NCBI GenBank assembly: GCA_947069175.1
Contig: CAMTDV010000017.1
Coordinates: 48,617,137 to 48,681,136, forward strand
Source: Scalesia atractyloides
Taxonomy: Eukaryota; Streptophyta; Magnoliopsida; Asterales; Asteraceae
DNA length: 64,000 bases
Direction: 5' to 3'
This document shows positions 1-12,603 of the stretch, in pieces. Within the stretch, counting starts at the first letter, position 1. Each line of letters starts with the position of its first letter. The position numbers were made by a program, and so were the translations under genes. The notes under the pieces were generated by a model that searched no databases, was not told where the DNA came from, and saw only the letters and a list, made by a program, of their open reading frames with translations.

Positions 1-2475
1 CACTACCGAGGATTGATGACTTATTCGACCAACTACAAGGTTCGAGCTTCTACTCCAAGATAGACTTAAGGTCTGGATATCACCAGTTGCGGATTCAAGA
101 AGAAAGCATACCAAAGACGGCTTTCCTGAACTCGTTATGGTCATTACGAGTTCCTTGTTATGCCTTATGGCTTAACAAATGCACCGGTGGTATTTATGGA
201 TTTGATGAACCGTTTATGCAAGCCGTATCTCGACAAATTCGTGATAGTATTTATCGATGACATATTAATATATTCGCGGTCGAAAGATGAACACAAGCAA
301 CATTTGAGAACCATTTTGGAGCTACTCAAGAAGGAGAAACTTTACACGAAATTTTCTAAGTGTGAATTTTAGATTCGCGAGGTACAATTTCTCGGGCACG
401 TGTGAACGAGAAAGGCATACCAGTAGACCCCTCTAAGATTGAGGCAATTAATAATGGGAAGTGCCCAAAACTCCAACTGAAGTGCAACAATTTTTAGGTT
501 TAGCGGGCTATTATCAGAAATTCATCGAGAACTTTTCTAAGGTTGCTCAACCGCTAACATCCCTCACGTAGAAAGACAAGAAATTCGATTGGGGCGAGAA
601 ACAAGAAGAGGCATTTCACTCCCCGACAGTACCGATGACTTCGTGGTATACTGCGATGCTTCGCATCAAGGATTAGGTTGTGTGCTTATGTAATGGGAAA
701 AAGTCATCACGTATGCATTGCGCCAACTAAAAGTTCATGAGAAGAACTACACCATGCATGACCTCGATTTAGGTGCAGTGGTATTCGCTTTGAAGATATG
801 GCGACATTACCTATACGGTACTCAGTGTACCATTTTCACGGATCACAAAAGTCTTCAACATATATTTAACCAAAAAGAATTAAATATGCGTCAATGGCGA
901 TGGGTAGAATTGTTGAACGAATATGATTGCGAAATCAAGTATCACCCGGGCAAGGCGAACGTTGTAGCCGACGCCTTGAGCCGCAAGGATCGAGTTAAGA
1001 CACTAAGGGTAAGAGCCTTGGAAATGACAATTCAAACGAACCTTACCACAAAGATTCATGAAGCACAACAAGAAGCACTTAAAGAAGAACATATTCAAGC
1101 GGAATTACTCCGAGGCATGACAATTGGTGCCTAGAGATGATGGAACCTTATGCCTTATGGGCCGACTTTGGGTTCCACTCTTTAGAGGTCTTCGAGAGGT
1201 TGTTTTTGATGAAGCACACAAGTCTAAGTACTCAATCCATCCAGGATCGGACAAGATGTACCAAGACTTGAAAGAATGCTATTGGTGGCCTAACCTCAAG
1301 AGCGATATCGCAACTTATGTCGGGAAATGTTTACCATGTGCAAAGGTTAAAGCCGAATATCAAAAGCCATCGGGTTTACTACAACAACCCGAGATTCCCA
1401 TAGGGAAGTAGGAACAGATATCTATGGACTTCATTAAAAAACTACCAAGGACCTCGAGAGGTCACGACATGATTTGGGTAATAGTCGATAGACTTACAAA
1501 GTCCGCACATTACTTACCGATTCGTGAAAAGGATAGCACAGAGAAGCTAGCTGAATTATATCTTAGAGAAATAGTGGCACGTCATGGAGTGCCTATTTCT
1601 ATCATCTCAGACCGTGACGGTCTCTTTGTATCAAGAATTGGGAAGTCGTTTCAACAAGACTTTGGATCTCGTTTAGATCTAAGCACGGCCTTTGATCCAC
1701 AGACAGATGGCCAGAGCGAACGAACCATCCAAACACTTGAAGATATGCTTTGTGCATGTATGATGGACCTAGGCGGCAATTAGGATACTCACCTACCCTT
1801 GGTTGAGTTCTCCTACAACAACAGTTACCACACGAGCATACAAGCCGCACCGTTCGAAGCTCTTTATGGTCGGAAGTGCCGCTCTCCGCTATGTTGGGCG
1901 GAAGTTGGCGATAAACAACTAATCGGTCCAGAATTAGTCCAAGAGACTAAGGATAAAATTTTCCAAATCCGAGACCGTATTAAGGCGGCTCACGATCGAC
2001 AAAAGAGCTACGCAGAAAAGAGACGAAAATCATTATCCTTCGAGGTCGGAGATAAAGTCTTGTTAAAGGTCTCTCCTTGGAAGGGTGTAGCTAGATTTGG
2101 AAAGCAAGAGAAACTTAATCCACGATACATCGGACCATTCGAAATCTTAGAAAGGATGCGTACCGTGGCCTATAAATGGAAATTACCAGACGAGCTCAGT
2201 AGCGTACACGACACATTTCATGTGTCGAATCTCAAGAAGAGTCCAACACAAGAAACAGTTATAATCACACATCGACGACAAACTCCAATTCACTGAGGAA
2301 CCTGTTGAGGTTATGGACTAGAAGGTCTAGAAGACACGGAGAAATCGTATCAAGTTAGTTAAAGTCCGTTGGAACTCTCGACACGGACCCGAGTATACTT
2401 GGGAACGTGAGGATCGAATCAAGGCCAAATACCCTCACCTGTTCGAGCAGACTCCTGCAAGGGATGAATCAGCTT
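1..2475 (+). pseudogene. Element D: broken Ty3/gypsy chromovirus pol (RT, RNase H, integrase, chromodomain)
   Basis: Pol 3' part of a Ty3/gypsy element entering from the left edge. In order I see reverse transcriptase (active-site VIVFIDDIL near 240-270), RNase H (YCDAS near 650, FTDHKSL near 835), the integrase HHCC region (KCLPCAKVK near 1325), the integrase core (ISDRDG near 1600, TDGQSERTIQ near 1705) and a C-terminal chromodomain ending in YPHLF near 2430. It is dead: stops at 370-372, 571-573, 690-692, 1132-1134, 1409-1411 and 1781-1783, indels near 135 and 400, and a deletion of roughly 45 bases near 615 compared with element B. The integrase tail resembles Tekay/Del chromoviruses (clade from memory). 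Gag and the 5' LTR lie outside the window. Confidence 0.93.
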
Positions 2476-2512
2476 GAATTTCGGGACGAAATTCTCTTTA
2501 ACAGGGGGAGTA
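2476..2512 (+). promoter_or_regulatory. Element D: post-pol hairpin and polypurine tract
   Basis: The inverted repeat GAATTTCGGGACGAAATTC (2476-2494) begins at the pol stop and can form an 8-bp stem with a 3-base loop. It is followed by a purine-rich run (acagggggag) that directly abuts the LTR start TGTGACAG. That is the position of the plus-strand primer in Ty3/gypsy elements. The hairpin recurs at the same place in elements A, B and C. Confidence 0.75.
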
Positions 2513-3013
2513 TGTGACAGCCAGCATTTTCTGGTAACTTCCATACATTTAATTGCTATTTATATTATTCAACTTACATGTTAAATGTCAGCATTGCATA
2601 TCTACATCTAATACATTTAGAATTATCACGAATTTCATTTTAATGATGCATATTATACATTTTACTTGTCGTGATTCGAAACAATTATCAGTTAGACGAG
2701 CAGTGCTGACATAGCCTTGGTACACAGCAAAACAATAGATTTAGGACCTAGAGTTGAGTCCAACGTCAAAATTGTACCAAACCTTGAATAGGGGAAGTAA
2801 TGGTATACAGTAACGACTTCTGAAAGGCAGACTAACACTAAAAATGTCCAGCTCGGACAATAAATAGTAAAATTCAGCAACAATTCAGCATTTAATATTT
2901 ATTACAATGTCTAGAAAAGATGTTAAACATCAAAATTTATATGAAAGACAATGAAGATATCATCTAAACAAATAACACGCTATACCTTACATACTACATA
3001 GCTTCATCTTTAT
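2513..3013 (+). repeat. Element D 3' LTR, left segment
   Basis: Begins TGTGACAGCC directly after the polypurine tract. It is interrupted at 3013/3014 by element E, and its continuation is read at 45502. No gene is seen in it; a 63-codon minus-strand frame at 2692-2883 has no recognisable content. Confidence 0.8.
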
Positions 3014-3759
3014 TGTTGGAAATTTGTTGAATGGATATTTAATATATTTATAATTTCATTAAATTAAAAATATAATTAGAATCTTCATTTGGTAAATAAA
3101 AGAGAAACTCTTGAGTAGAGCTTCTAAATGACATTTAGTTAGCTTTATTAGAGTTTTTGAGTCTCTAATTAAGTGACTAATTAAGTGAATAATTAAGTGA
3201 AACCTTTCACTAGTCATTAACTCTTGTACAAATAGTAGGCTATGTGCTTCTTTTGAGAGAATAAGAATATGATATTGCTTGATACATGACGAATACTAGA
3301 ATAAGGATGAACACTTGAAGACCAACTAGAGAGATGAGTACTATCTACTTGTTTTCCATCACATGAGTTCAAACACTATAATTTTATCCGGTGTAACCTC
3401 GGGCGGGTGACCATCTCCTGCAGTACATACTGCTTCGGCTGTTGTACTCTGGGAAACAGTCGCGTCGTCTTTAGTAGAGACGCGAAATCTGTTTTAAAGG
3501 AAGCGTGTTGAACACGTGCCTCAACCAAAACTGTCAACAATTTTTTGTTTGTCTTGCAGCGGAGATTCGTACAACAAGGTACGGTTGAAGTTTTCTGAAG
3601 ACGTCGACTTAAATCAAGATTGGTACAATGTATTTGTATTTCATTTATTTCATATAGTTTTGTAACCAGATTGTACTATCATATTTCCTATAAATAACAA
3701 GAGTCTCGTTATTATATATTCCGTAATATATTTTAACAAAAGTGAACTTAGTTCCTACA
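3014..3759 (+). repeat. Element E 5' LTR
   Basis: About 746 bp, TGTTGG...CCTACA. It matches 44766-45501 along its length with scattered substitutions and small indels, clearly more diverged by eye than the LTR pairs of B or C. The (A/G)AGTGAAC end and the 'cgtcgacttaaatcaagattgg' neighbourhood are shared by both copies. Confidence 0.88.
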
Positions 3760-4015
3760 AACTTAAAACAGATTTTGTGAGATTGTTGCTACAATCTTAA
3801 AACTTTATAAGGATTTTGGGTTCACAAAAGGATTTATTATAAAAAAATATTTTAGAGATTATGATCTTATAAATTTTTTTCTTTGGGAAATATGTATGTA
3901 GTACAACTTGGTGTGTTTGGATTTATTGAGATTGTGGTACAATCTTAAATCCTATATCGTGGTACAAAACGAATAGGTTTTGTTCAATTGTTTGGTTTTG
4001 AAACGATTTTGAAGT

Positions 4016-4250
4016 CGTTAATTTTTTTTCTAACCTTTGTGTTAGAATGGGTTTATTATGTAAACCATACGTTTTTTGTAAACGTTAAATTTCTCTAACT
4101 TGTGTGTTAGACAATCGTTAATTTTTTCTAACATGTGTGTTAGAATGGGTTTATTGTGTAAATCATACGTTTTTGTAAACGTTAAATTTCTCTAACTTGT
4201 GTGTTAGACCGGAATTATGGGTGTAAACCATACGTTTTTGTAAACGTTAA
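4016..4250 (+). repeat. Tandem repeat of about 100 bp in element E (two copies plus a partial)
   Basis: Units begin near 4016 and 4116, with a partial near 4210. Each has a CGTTAATTTTTTCTAAC start, a GTGTTAGA box and an ATACGTTTTTGTAAACG segment. It is non-coding. Confidence 0.8.
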
Positions 4251-4864
4251 ATTCTCTTGAGTAGAATTTTTCATGTCTTTAAATAAGAGTTTTATGTTAC
4301 TTGATTATAGTTTAATGTCTCTATTTAAGTCTCTATTAAAAGTAAACTTTTCACCACCCATGGATTGATATGAACAAGTAAGACGTAAAATGATTTTTGT
4401 AATCATTTGTCTTTTAACATGTGTGTTAGAAACGTTTATGAAAAACGTTAGTTTGGAAGCAATTTTTAATTGTTTATTAACATTTCCACAAAATGTTTAT
4501 TTACGAATGTATGTATTGGAAATGACTTATTTATTTGAACCATATATGTGTTTATAACAAGTCGAATTAACATTTTGTGGAAATGTTAATATTTCTAACG
4601 TGCGGTTTAGAATTTCTTTCATGTTAACATGATTGTTAAAAATGGTTAAAACACAAATGTTTTGAAATGTTTTATGTAAACATTTTATATAAGTAATTTG
4701 TTGTAGCATTGATTTCAATGAATATAAACACTCATGTTATGCTTTGTATGGTTTAGAAATAGAATGTCATACATTGAAGTTGATTGGCTTCAAAAATTAA
4801 ATCACCATGAAGTGATAGTGTTGTTCTATGACTTTAATGACATTAAAATCATTTACTAGACTTT
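4251..4864 (+). other. Element E internal, no gene seen
   Basis: AT-rich non-coding sequence. It holds short echoes of element E's own LTR, such as CTTGAGTAGA followed by 'gtctctatttaag' at 4257-4340. No gag or pol motif was found in any frame. Confidence 0.6.
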
Positions 4865-5003
4865 AAACTCTTAAGTAGAGTTTATGTCGATTTATTAGTT
4901 TTTATTAGAGTTTATGTGTCTAATAAAATCTTGAATTGAGTATGGAAGATAAACTCTTAAGTAGAGTTTTATGTCAATTTATTAGTTTTTATTAGAGTTT
5001 ATG

Positions 5004-7962
5004 TGTAACCCCCGAAACATTTCTAAGATAATAATTTTTATAAAGTAGATATATTTTAAAATTGATAAGTTAATAGATAGTTGGATCGAGTAATAAAAGA
5101 AATAGTGTCAAACATATATCCATTATTCATCGATTAAATTATATGCACGTACAACGTAGTATATATCCATACCCAATCTAGTATTTTTACATAGTTATAA
5201 CTGAACCAAATAAATTACTAACATAGTTATTTTATCCAAACTTTAGAAATAATAGTGATTTTAAAATCACCTATACTCCATGACAACTATACTAATCACA
5301 TCTATATTGTAGGTTCATGATATAGAAATAAAAAAATAATAATAATAATGATAAACAACTAGAAAAGCGATACTTCCATGGATTCTGTCATACGAAAATT
5401 CAACAAAAGTCATGTATTTCTTTTAGGCTCTGAACTTTTGACTTTCTTGTCCACAAAATATCATGAATAGATATGGGTTAGACATTATGAACAAGTATGG
5501 GTTAAACCAACTCTCAGTTTTCATTCATATACACATACGTACACAATATGTTAAAGACTTCTATCTTGCTATATACCCATATCCAAAATCAAATCACAAT
5601 AACCTTCAACCACCACCATGACACACCATGAGGACCACCGCACATTAGCCGCCACCCCTGTTCCGAGTACACCGCAAAACCACTAACCTTGCCACCCTGT
5701 GCCGTCGTGGGTTCCGCCGTAGTCGAACGCCGCCCTGTCTCCGCATCTGTTGTTTCAGCCACCGCACGCCCCACTACCACTGTCGGATTTACTCTTTTCT
5801 GATCCGAGAGGTAGACTCCATCTTTTGTTTTGTTCTTTTTATTATTACCTTTTGCGACAAGTTGGGTTTTGTTTTGGGTTTCCGGCTATAAAACAAACAG
5901 ATGAGAGATCGAGTTAGGGCTGGGTTTCGGTTTCGGTTCGGGTTAGTTCACTGGTGACATAAGGGGTTCCGGTTAGCTTGCCGGCGAGAAGGGTTAGAGA
6001 GAGAGAACTAGATTTTGTGTGTGTTACATGATAACGTGAGCGTGTTTGTCTGATGTATATATGTGTGTGTCGAAGAGTGTAAACATGTGTTGATGTTCTC
6101 TTTGAAAGAAAAAGAAAAAGAAAAAGAAATCAGAATGTGTGTGTAGTGTGATATGCATGTATGTGCCTAATGTGTGTGCAATGTGTGTGCAATGTGTGTG
6201 TATCGTGTTGTGTGTGTGTGTTTTGCTGAAAATGTGAAGTGTGTGTTGTGATGTATGTGTGAGGTGTATATTGTGTGTGGGATGTTGAGTTTTGGTCAAA
6301 ATGAATTTTTTTTATACCATCAGTTCTAGTTTTTATTTTTTTCTTGTTTTACTTTTTATTATCTATTAGTTTAGTTGATCATTATTGATCATTTTAATTG
6401 TTTAAATTCATTCTAACAAATGTTGTACATTTTAGAATTTAATAAACATGGTTAAATTCTTTTGCAAAATAAAAGACGTGGTTTGTGAGATTTAGATTTT
6501 AAGAAAAATAATATTGTTACTTTTAATCGTTATAAAAAGAAATCCAAATCTTTTGTGTATTATTTTATTCAGGGGCTTTATTAAATTATACTTGTAAGAC
6601 TAAACCAGTTAATTAAGGTTATAGATGCACGCATATATTTCTTTGTGTGTGTTAGTTTATTTATTTCTTATTACGAACATGATAGATAAATCTATAAAAT
6701 GGGGAATATAAAATAAGTATGCAAGTGTTAAACCAAGAGTGTTTTAATTAATTATTACGGGTAGGCTAGTTGTGGTAGCCGGGAAATCCAACGAAAGATC
6801 TCTTAATTTAAAAAAAAAGTATATCAAAACTAATCTTGAAGAACGGGATATAGGTTTGCATAATTATTGAGGACGACTCGATTTGTGGATTTGTGGATTT
6901 GTGGATTTGTGATTTGCTTGCAAAGCCAAGGTACGAATTCCCATTTCTGACATCATAGTATTTTTATCATATCCGTCACTTTGCAGTACAGATATTTGTG
7001 TGTTCCTATTAGCCGTTTGATATGTGATGCGTTATCTGAACACGTCTGGTATTTGTTTGTATCATTATTAGTGTGTTGTAGCATGCCATACCTCAGATTT
7101 GTACCCGTGGTCGCATGTTCTTGTTAGTATTATTTTCAATTGGTTGTAAATTATTCACATGGCCTTAGTTTTTGTACTCTGTCACCCGAGCGTTTGGCTT
7201 GCCGTTTGGGCGTCAACGGCATGGCACTTATCGTGACAGTGCGTAGTAAAAGTTCACGGCGTCTCTAGTTTGTGCTCGTGTAGCACCTTGGCCCCTAGAG
7301 GCGTATAGATCGATCTTAGTTCCGAGTTTGAGTTTGTTGTGTGGAGATGGAATAATGGGTGAACGCCACGCTCACCATCTCATAGGTGCATGGACTAGCT
7401 AGCTATGTACCAGTCTGTTTTTGTGTTTTTGGCTCTGGGTGCTTCCTTATAACATGACTTAATTGTTGTGACATTCAAGGTCACCTTATTAGTAATCATA
7501 TATGATAAGATCCGTCCGTTACCGTGCCAATTATACTTTAGACGCATGTTTCTGATTTGGTTATACATTTGCTTCAGTTTAGTTTCTGTACCCATATTTG
7601 ATTCGTTATTTCAATATCGTTTCGTGTTTCTTTCTTTTCGTCCACTCTTACTTGTACTATTGATCTCTCCGTTACTGAGCAATTCTTTGGCTCAGCCGTA
7701 GTTTCTTTGTTGTGTTTTCTTGTCTTGTTTACAGGTAATCAGGGATAATATGGGGAATCAGTAATGAGAGATTAATGGATGTTCAAGAGTAATTAAAGAC
7801 TCTTTATTTTGTTAAATCATGTACTTTTAAATGAACTTATGACTTAGGATATTTTGAGACGTGTATGTCACCTTGAATCCTATCTTATATTAAGTGGATG
7901 TGTTTTGGTTATGATATTTGTAATAGTGACGCTTCGACCTACCCCTGGGTCGGGGTGTTACA
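5004..7962 (+). mobile_element. Solo LTR F (gypsy-type, about 2.96 kb)
   Basis: Starts TGTAACCCCCG and ends CGGGGTGTTACA, flanked by a perfect 5-bp duplication TTATG (4999-5003 and 7963-7967) inside the 87-bp tandem repeat of element E. There is no internal region, primer site or polypurine tract, so it is best read as a solo LTR left after LTR-LTR recombination. Its end resembles the gypsy LTRs of B and C (GGGTCGGGGTG). It contains a TG-rich microsatellite at about 6040-6285 and an AAAGAA run at 6103-6128. No supported gene. Confidence 0.85.
6040..6285 (+). repeat. TG-rich microsatellite and AAAGAA run
   Basis: Imperfect (TG)n stretches broken by short AT words, with an AAAGAAAAAG-type purine run at 6103-6128. 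The long open frame across it on the minus strand is a low-complexity artefact. Confidence 0.85.
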
Positions 7963-8175
7963 TTATGTCTCTAATAAAATCTCTAAGTGAGTATGGAATT
8001 TAAACTCTTTAAGTAGAGTTTTATGTCAATTTATTAGTTTTTATTAGAGTTTATGTCTCTAATAAAATCTCTAATTGAGTATGGAAGATAAACTCTTAAG
8101 TAGAGTTTTGTGTCAATTTATTAGTTTTTATTAGAGTTTATGTCTCTAATAAAATCTCTAATTGAGTGAGACTTT

Positions 8176-10746
8176 TCTCCACCCCATGTCTCTTGTATTA
8201 AAAGTGGGCTATGTGCCTAACTTGATGAGATTGGAATACTACAAGAGTAAGAATACAAGAATTAAATCACTATAAAGTGATGGTGTAGTTGTGTGGGATT
8301 TATCACCAACTTTAATTTGTGATTTCTAAATCTAAATGGTCATGTTTTATATATATAAAATGACTTAAATTTTCTTACACGTGTGCTAGAAAACGTGTAT
8401 CACAAATACAATGTTAGAGATTGTACATTGTATAAGCCATAATGAATGGAAATGTTTTATGTAAACATTTAATTGCCTATGTGTGCATTAAAAATGATGA
8501 GAAATGATTTATTTTATAAACTTATCCTTGGAAAACGTTGTATGTAAACGTTCGTTCTCGTGGATATTATTTGGTGGAAAACAACTTGATGTTGTTGTGA
8601 ACAAATTTAATTGTTCAAGTTTTCTACTTAAATGTAGTCTTTATAACAACTTGGTGTTGTTTTGAGCAAGATTTGTCTAAGTTTAAAGTTTCAAGATGAA
8701 ATGAGGAACTTGTACTTATTGCATGGTGTCTTATTGAGGGAGCCTCAAGACATGCCATGGGACGATACCCTTGAGAAGATTTCGGTCAGATTATAAAGTG
8801 TTAAAGATATAAGCACTTTATATTTGATGTCTTCATATCGTCTATGTTTCCGTTTAAATTTCAAAAGTGTTTGGCACTTATGATTTAGTTTCTAGTGTAA
8901 TTATTGTTTTGTGTTCAATATCTTCGGATAACACATGCAATTTTTTTACAAATAAATAAATCACTAATGTTTGTGACTTATAAATTATTTTGTGGAAAAT
9001 AATTATAACGTCAAAACGGATAGTACATGAAAATATTTGGACATGAACAACTTGAGAGTTGTTGCATTGACTAAAAGTCAAAGACGAGACATGAAATGTG
9101 TAACCACATAACGAGTGAGTGGTGAGTGTATTGAGATGAAATACACAAACGAGATTCATGTTGAAGTACTTTGTTAGAAGTCATTGGAAAATTCGCAAGT
9201 GTGAATTCTAACATATGAATGAAAAGTACTATATGTTATTGTATACCTTTGATAAATCTTGCGAGATTTGTTCCATGTGATCTCTACGTAGATACGTCCA
9301 CCACTTGATTATTGTTAGAACTATATGGAGATTTTATATTCGTTTGGGAGAGCATCCTAAATATGCATATCTCCTAATGAATAACAATAGATGTGTACAA
9401 ATCACTTATGGAAAAATTATGAATGCCATGTTGTTGAGTGTCGATCTAGTTGACTCTATCTCACACATAATAGTGATTGTAGACGAGGAACATTCATCTT
9501 GTCGGTGATGAATGTGTTCGCCAAGTGACTTGGATTAAGGCTTATGTTTAAGTCCTTATGAGTCAATGGTAAAACGTTGGAGATCAAAGGTAAACAAGTT
9601 ATGTTCCTTAATTGAATGATAAATTTTAGCTATGTGCTATATACAATAATTTGTGAGACTTTCCTAAATATTGATGTTTTAGGACTATGAATAAGTCTTA
9701 TTATTTTGTCTTAACAAGGGATGAATGTTGCAAACTGATATTATGATATCCTTGGGGCTGTGAAGAACCAGAATGATGCATCTTCTGTTCACATGCTAAA
9801 GTATTGTAGTCTAAAGCATGCTAGACTAGTACTTGGTTAATTATGGGTCTTGACGGAGACTAATTAACTCTAAACATTCAAATGTGTATGAACACAATAA
9901 GAATTTGTGTATAGACAAAGTTGAGGAAGAATTTTCATTCATTATAAGGAAAAGACATGAGAATTATTCTAAGTTTGTGACAAACTTATGACAATGACAT
10001 GTATTGCTTTGGTCAGCTCGGAAGCTTATGTAAGCTAATGCAATATGAGTTGAATTCACTGATACAATGAGGTTGATCTTGTTCAATCATATTTGTATAT
10101 GTCATCATAAGTGAAGTTACAAAAATATGTTGATCAAATGGCAAGAAAGTAGGGGAGGATCCATTTAGAAACAACCCTATAAGGGTATGTAGAAATGGTT
10201 TTCATTACCCCATCTGGATGATATCCTATAACGTTTAAATGTGGGGGTGTCATGCATTTGTATCATAAAATTTTGGCAATAAGGATTTTGTAATCCAGTA
10301 AACAGACGACTAAGTGGAGGACACAAAGGTCGTAGTGCATAATGGAGATGTGTTTGCCTTAAATGATACACGTATCTTACAAAGACGTATATTATAACCA
10401 TATTCAGATGGCCACTGAGGTTATAGTCTTAAAAGTTGACTATTGGCAAAATTAACTTACGAGTTAAGAATACATCATGACAACTGATCTCAAATACGCA
10501 AAGTTATTTGTTAATGTTATGGATCCAACAACCTGAGAGTTTATTAGAGATCAAGTTGTAGAATGAGACTAAAGCCCATGGAAAAAGGGTATGTGAAGGA
10601 CATCTAACTTAGTTGAGTGGAGATCCCAAGATCTAAGTTCAATAGGACAACTAACTCATATGCCTAAGGGTGGTCACTGTGGGGCATAAATGATATATAT
10701 GCATAAGCTAGTATATATGGTTATACTTACCCCCAAAGTATAAAAG
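8176..10746 (+). other. Element E internal, no recognisable gene
   Basis: The stretch at 8160-8260 again echoes element E's LTR ('gtgggctatgtgcctaacttg'). The rest to 10741 contains only short frames. I could not identify copia gag, protease, integrase, RT or RNase H motifs, though badly decayed pol cannot be excluded at 9700-10600. AAAAG at 10742-10746 is the left target duplication of element A. Confidence 0.55.
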
Positions 10747-11079
10747 TGTGACATCCCGGCTTTTCAGGTATCTTAAACGCGCTACTTTATTGTTATTCAT
10801 TCCTACCCTGATTAATTCGGAGAATTGATTACGCGCTCGCAATAACTATGCTAACTTTAGTAATTAGGGAATACACGATGTTTGGGAATGTTAACGGGTC
10901 GTATCTGAATTACGTGCTATGTGTTATTAGACGTTTGTGACTCTATTGCGTCCCACTCCAAATACGTGATTTAATATTTTATAAACTCCGTGTCGCGAAT
11001 AATTGTCGAATCGTATTGTGTGTAGTTATTTATAAGATTATAATGATCGGTTAGTAAATTCTATTTATAAGCCGAACCG
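10747..11079 (+). repeat. Element A 5' LTR, left segment
   Basis: Aligns with 41620-41951 of the 3' LTR (shared TTTTCAGGTATCTTAAACGC and the rest, with a few substitutions). It stops at GCCGAACCG where element B begins. The 47 bases corresponding to 41952-41998 are absent from this copy. Confidence 0.92.
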
Positions 11080-11265
11080 TGTAACATTTTTCAAAAACGG
11101 GTTTCCAAAACCCGCTCCGTTTTGTAATCGAATATCAAGTTATAAATGTTCGTTGCCTAATTATGCTTATTTTAATTTTTAATGGTACATAATTAATAAA
11201 CAAACTAAGCTATAAAAATTATATTTGATAAAAAGTGAAAACAAAATAAATAAAAATAAAATGTT

Positions 11266-11350
11266 GCTGCCGGGACTCGAACCCGGGTCAGCCGGGGTGT
11301 AACTCCAAAGGTTTAACATTCACACGCATAACCACTCCGCCACTTGTTTG
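11266..11350 (-). repeat. tRNA-like module 1 in B LTR1
   Basis: Read on the minus strand, GTGGCGGAGTGG (11332-11343) fits a Ser/Leu-type A box and GGTTCGAGTCCC (11272-11283) fits a B box, at normal tRNA-like spacing. I could not form a proper acceptor stem, so it is tRNA-derived rather than a tRNA gene. The same module is at 19450-19534 in LTR2, and related sequence is at 32188-32272 and about 38664-38748 in element C. Confidence 0.75.
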
Positions 11351-12189
11351 TTTTCTGTCAACTCTAGGAACAAATAAGTCTTATACACAAACCTAGTTAA
11401 ACCGGTTGCGCCAACTGAAAAACCGAAATCGGTAATTCAACCGTCTAAACGTTTGATTAATCGCAAATTCAGGTTTATAACCGATGCACCGACGAATCTA
11501 ATCAATTCAGACTTGAATTGACTTCAATTATGGGGATGATGAGTTTTATAACCGAAACTACTCAATAATCTGAATTACTGTAATCATAGAGCTTCTCGCG
11601 ACTCAGAAACATCATACAAACTTTCCATTTCACTTTCGTCATACATTCAGTCCACCGGAGAAGTTTATTTTGCTCGCCGGAAATTTCTGCAAGTTCGCCG
11701 GAAAACCGTATTCATCATCAAAACGGTAATTCTTTCAATACCGTCGTAGTCTAACAATTTTTAAGCTATTTCTAACTCAAACCTTTCAATTGAAATCGAA
11801 TTCAGACACTGTTATCAGATAATTCCAGTTCGCCGGAAAATTTCTGGAAATCTTTATCTTCGTCTGCGAAACGGTAAGGACCTTCAAACACACTGTTAAC
11901 GTTTGTTTAGCACTTAAATTCCACGATTGGCTAATCAAAACGGTTAATTGTTTTGTTCAGTTGAAGTGCACAAAAACAGAGACCGACACATTGCCGGAAT
12001 TCTGAAATAAACCGTTCATCGGTATGTTCACTTCTAAGTATCGTTTCTGCCATTTCATATTAGATTGTACAATGTTTATCAATCGAACTAAACAAGATAT
12101 AACGGTATAATCTACTGCCTGTAAAATCTAACGAAGAAGATGAACTGCGATAACATTATAAGAATAATTAAAACTGGTATTTTGAACGG

Positions 12190-12271
12190 GTTAGACACAC
12201 AGTCCAGCGGTGGACTGTGTGCAAATAATACGCGCATGTCACGAGTTCGATCCCTGATACACGCACCCTTT
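12190..12271 (+). repeat. tRNA-like module 2 with extended hairpin in B LTR1
   Basis: CACACAGTCC / GGACTGTGTG (12196-12221) makes a 10-bp stem closed by AGCGGT, placed where a tRNA D-arm would be. GAGTTCGATCCC (12243-12254) resembles a B box. The unit repeats at 12358 with a 168-bp period. The counterpart in LTR2 is at 20374-20455. Confidence 0.72.
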
Positions 12272-12357
12272 ATGTAATAAAATGCCTTTTTGATTAAAAC
12301 TGAACCGGGTTAACTCCGTTAGTTGTTAAGTATAATAAAAATTGGTATATTAACCAA

Positions 12358-12437
12358 GTTAGACACACAGTCCAGCGGTGGACTGTGTGTGATGTTAAAG
12401 CACAAGTCCCGGGTTCGAAACCTGTTACTAGCACCAG
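12358..12437 (+). repeat. tRNA-like module 3 with extended hairpin in B LTR1
   Basis: Second copy of the hairpin unit (12364-12389), with B box GGTTCGAAACC at 12412-12422. Its flanks (AATTGGTATATTAACCAAGTTAG) resemble those of module 2, so flank and module were amplified together. The LTR2 counterpart is 20542-20621. Confidence 0.75.
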
Positions 12438-12526
12438 TTTGATGAATTAAAATGTTTTTGAAATTAAAAGAATTTTGGATAAATCGAATTAGTATATAAA
12501 TATAATTAAAAACAAGATTATTTCGG

Positions 12527-12603
12527 GTTAGACACGTAGCTCAGTTGGTAGAGCTGCGTGCACGCGTACGGGAGGTCTCGGGTTCGAGTCTCACCCAACG
12601 CAT
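12527..12603 (+). repeat. tRNA-like module 4 in B LTR1
   Basis: Closest to a tRNA. TAGCTCAGTTGG (12537-12548) is a perfect A box and GGTTCGAGTCT (12581-12591) misses the B-box consensus by one base. The acceptor arms do not pair, so a functional tRNA is not supported. The counterparts are 20711-20787 in LTR2 and, on the minus strand, 30909-30978 and about 37384-37453 in element C. Confidence 0.82.

Larger units (their letters stand above)
4865..8175 (+). repeat. Tandem repeat of about 87 bp in element E, split by solo LTR F
   Basis: Four units beginning AAACTCTTAAGTAGAG at 4865, 4951, 8002 and 8090. Subtracting the 2964 bp of inserted LTR plus target duplication gives periods of 86, 87 and 88. 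The unit resembles a segment of E's LTR near 3110-3200 (AAACTCTTGAGTAGAG followed by tattagagttt and tctctaatta), so the array may derive from LTR sequence. Confidence 0.85.

Noticed and set aside
59..2475. Element D pol as an expressed gene
   Set aside because: There are at least six stops plus several indels.
6024..6299. His/Thr-rich protein on the minus strand
   Set aside because: It is translation of a TG microsatellite and an AAAGAA run.
12527..12603. Functional tRNA gene
   Set aside because: Boxes A and B are good, but the acceptor arms do not pair and the anticodon arm is unclear. The same sequence repeats in every LTR copy, so it is a tRNA-like module.
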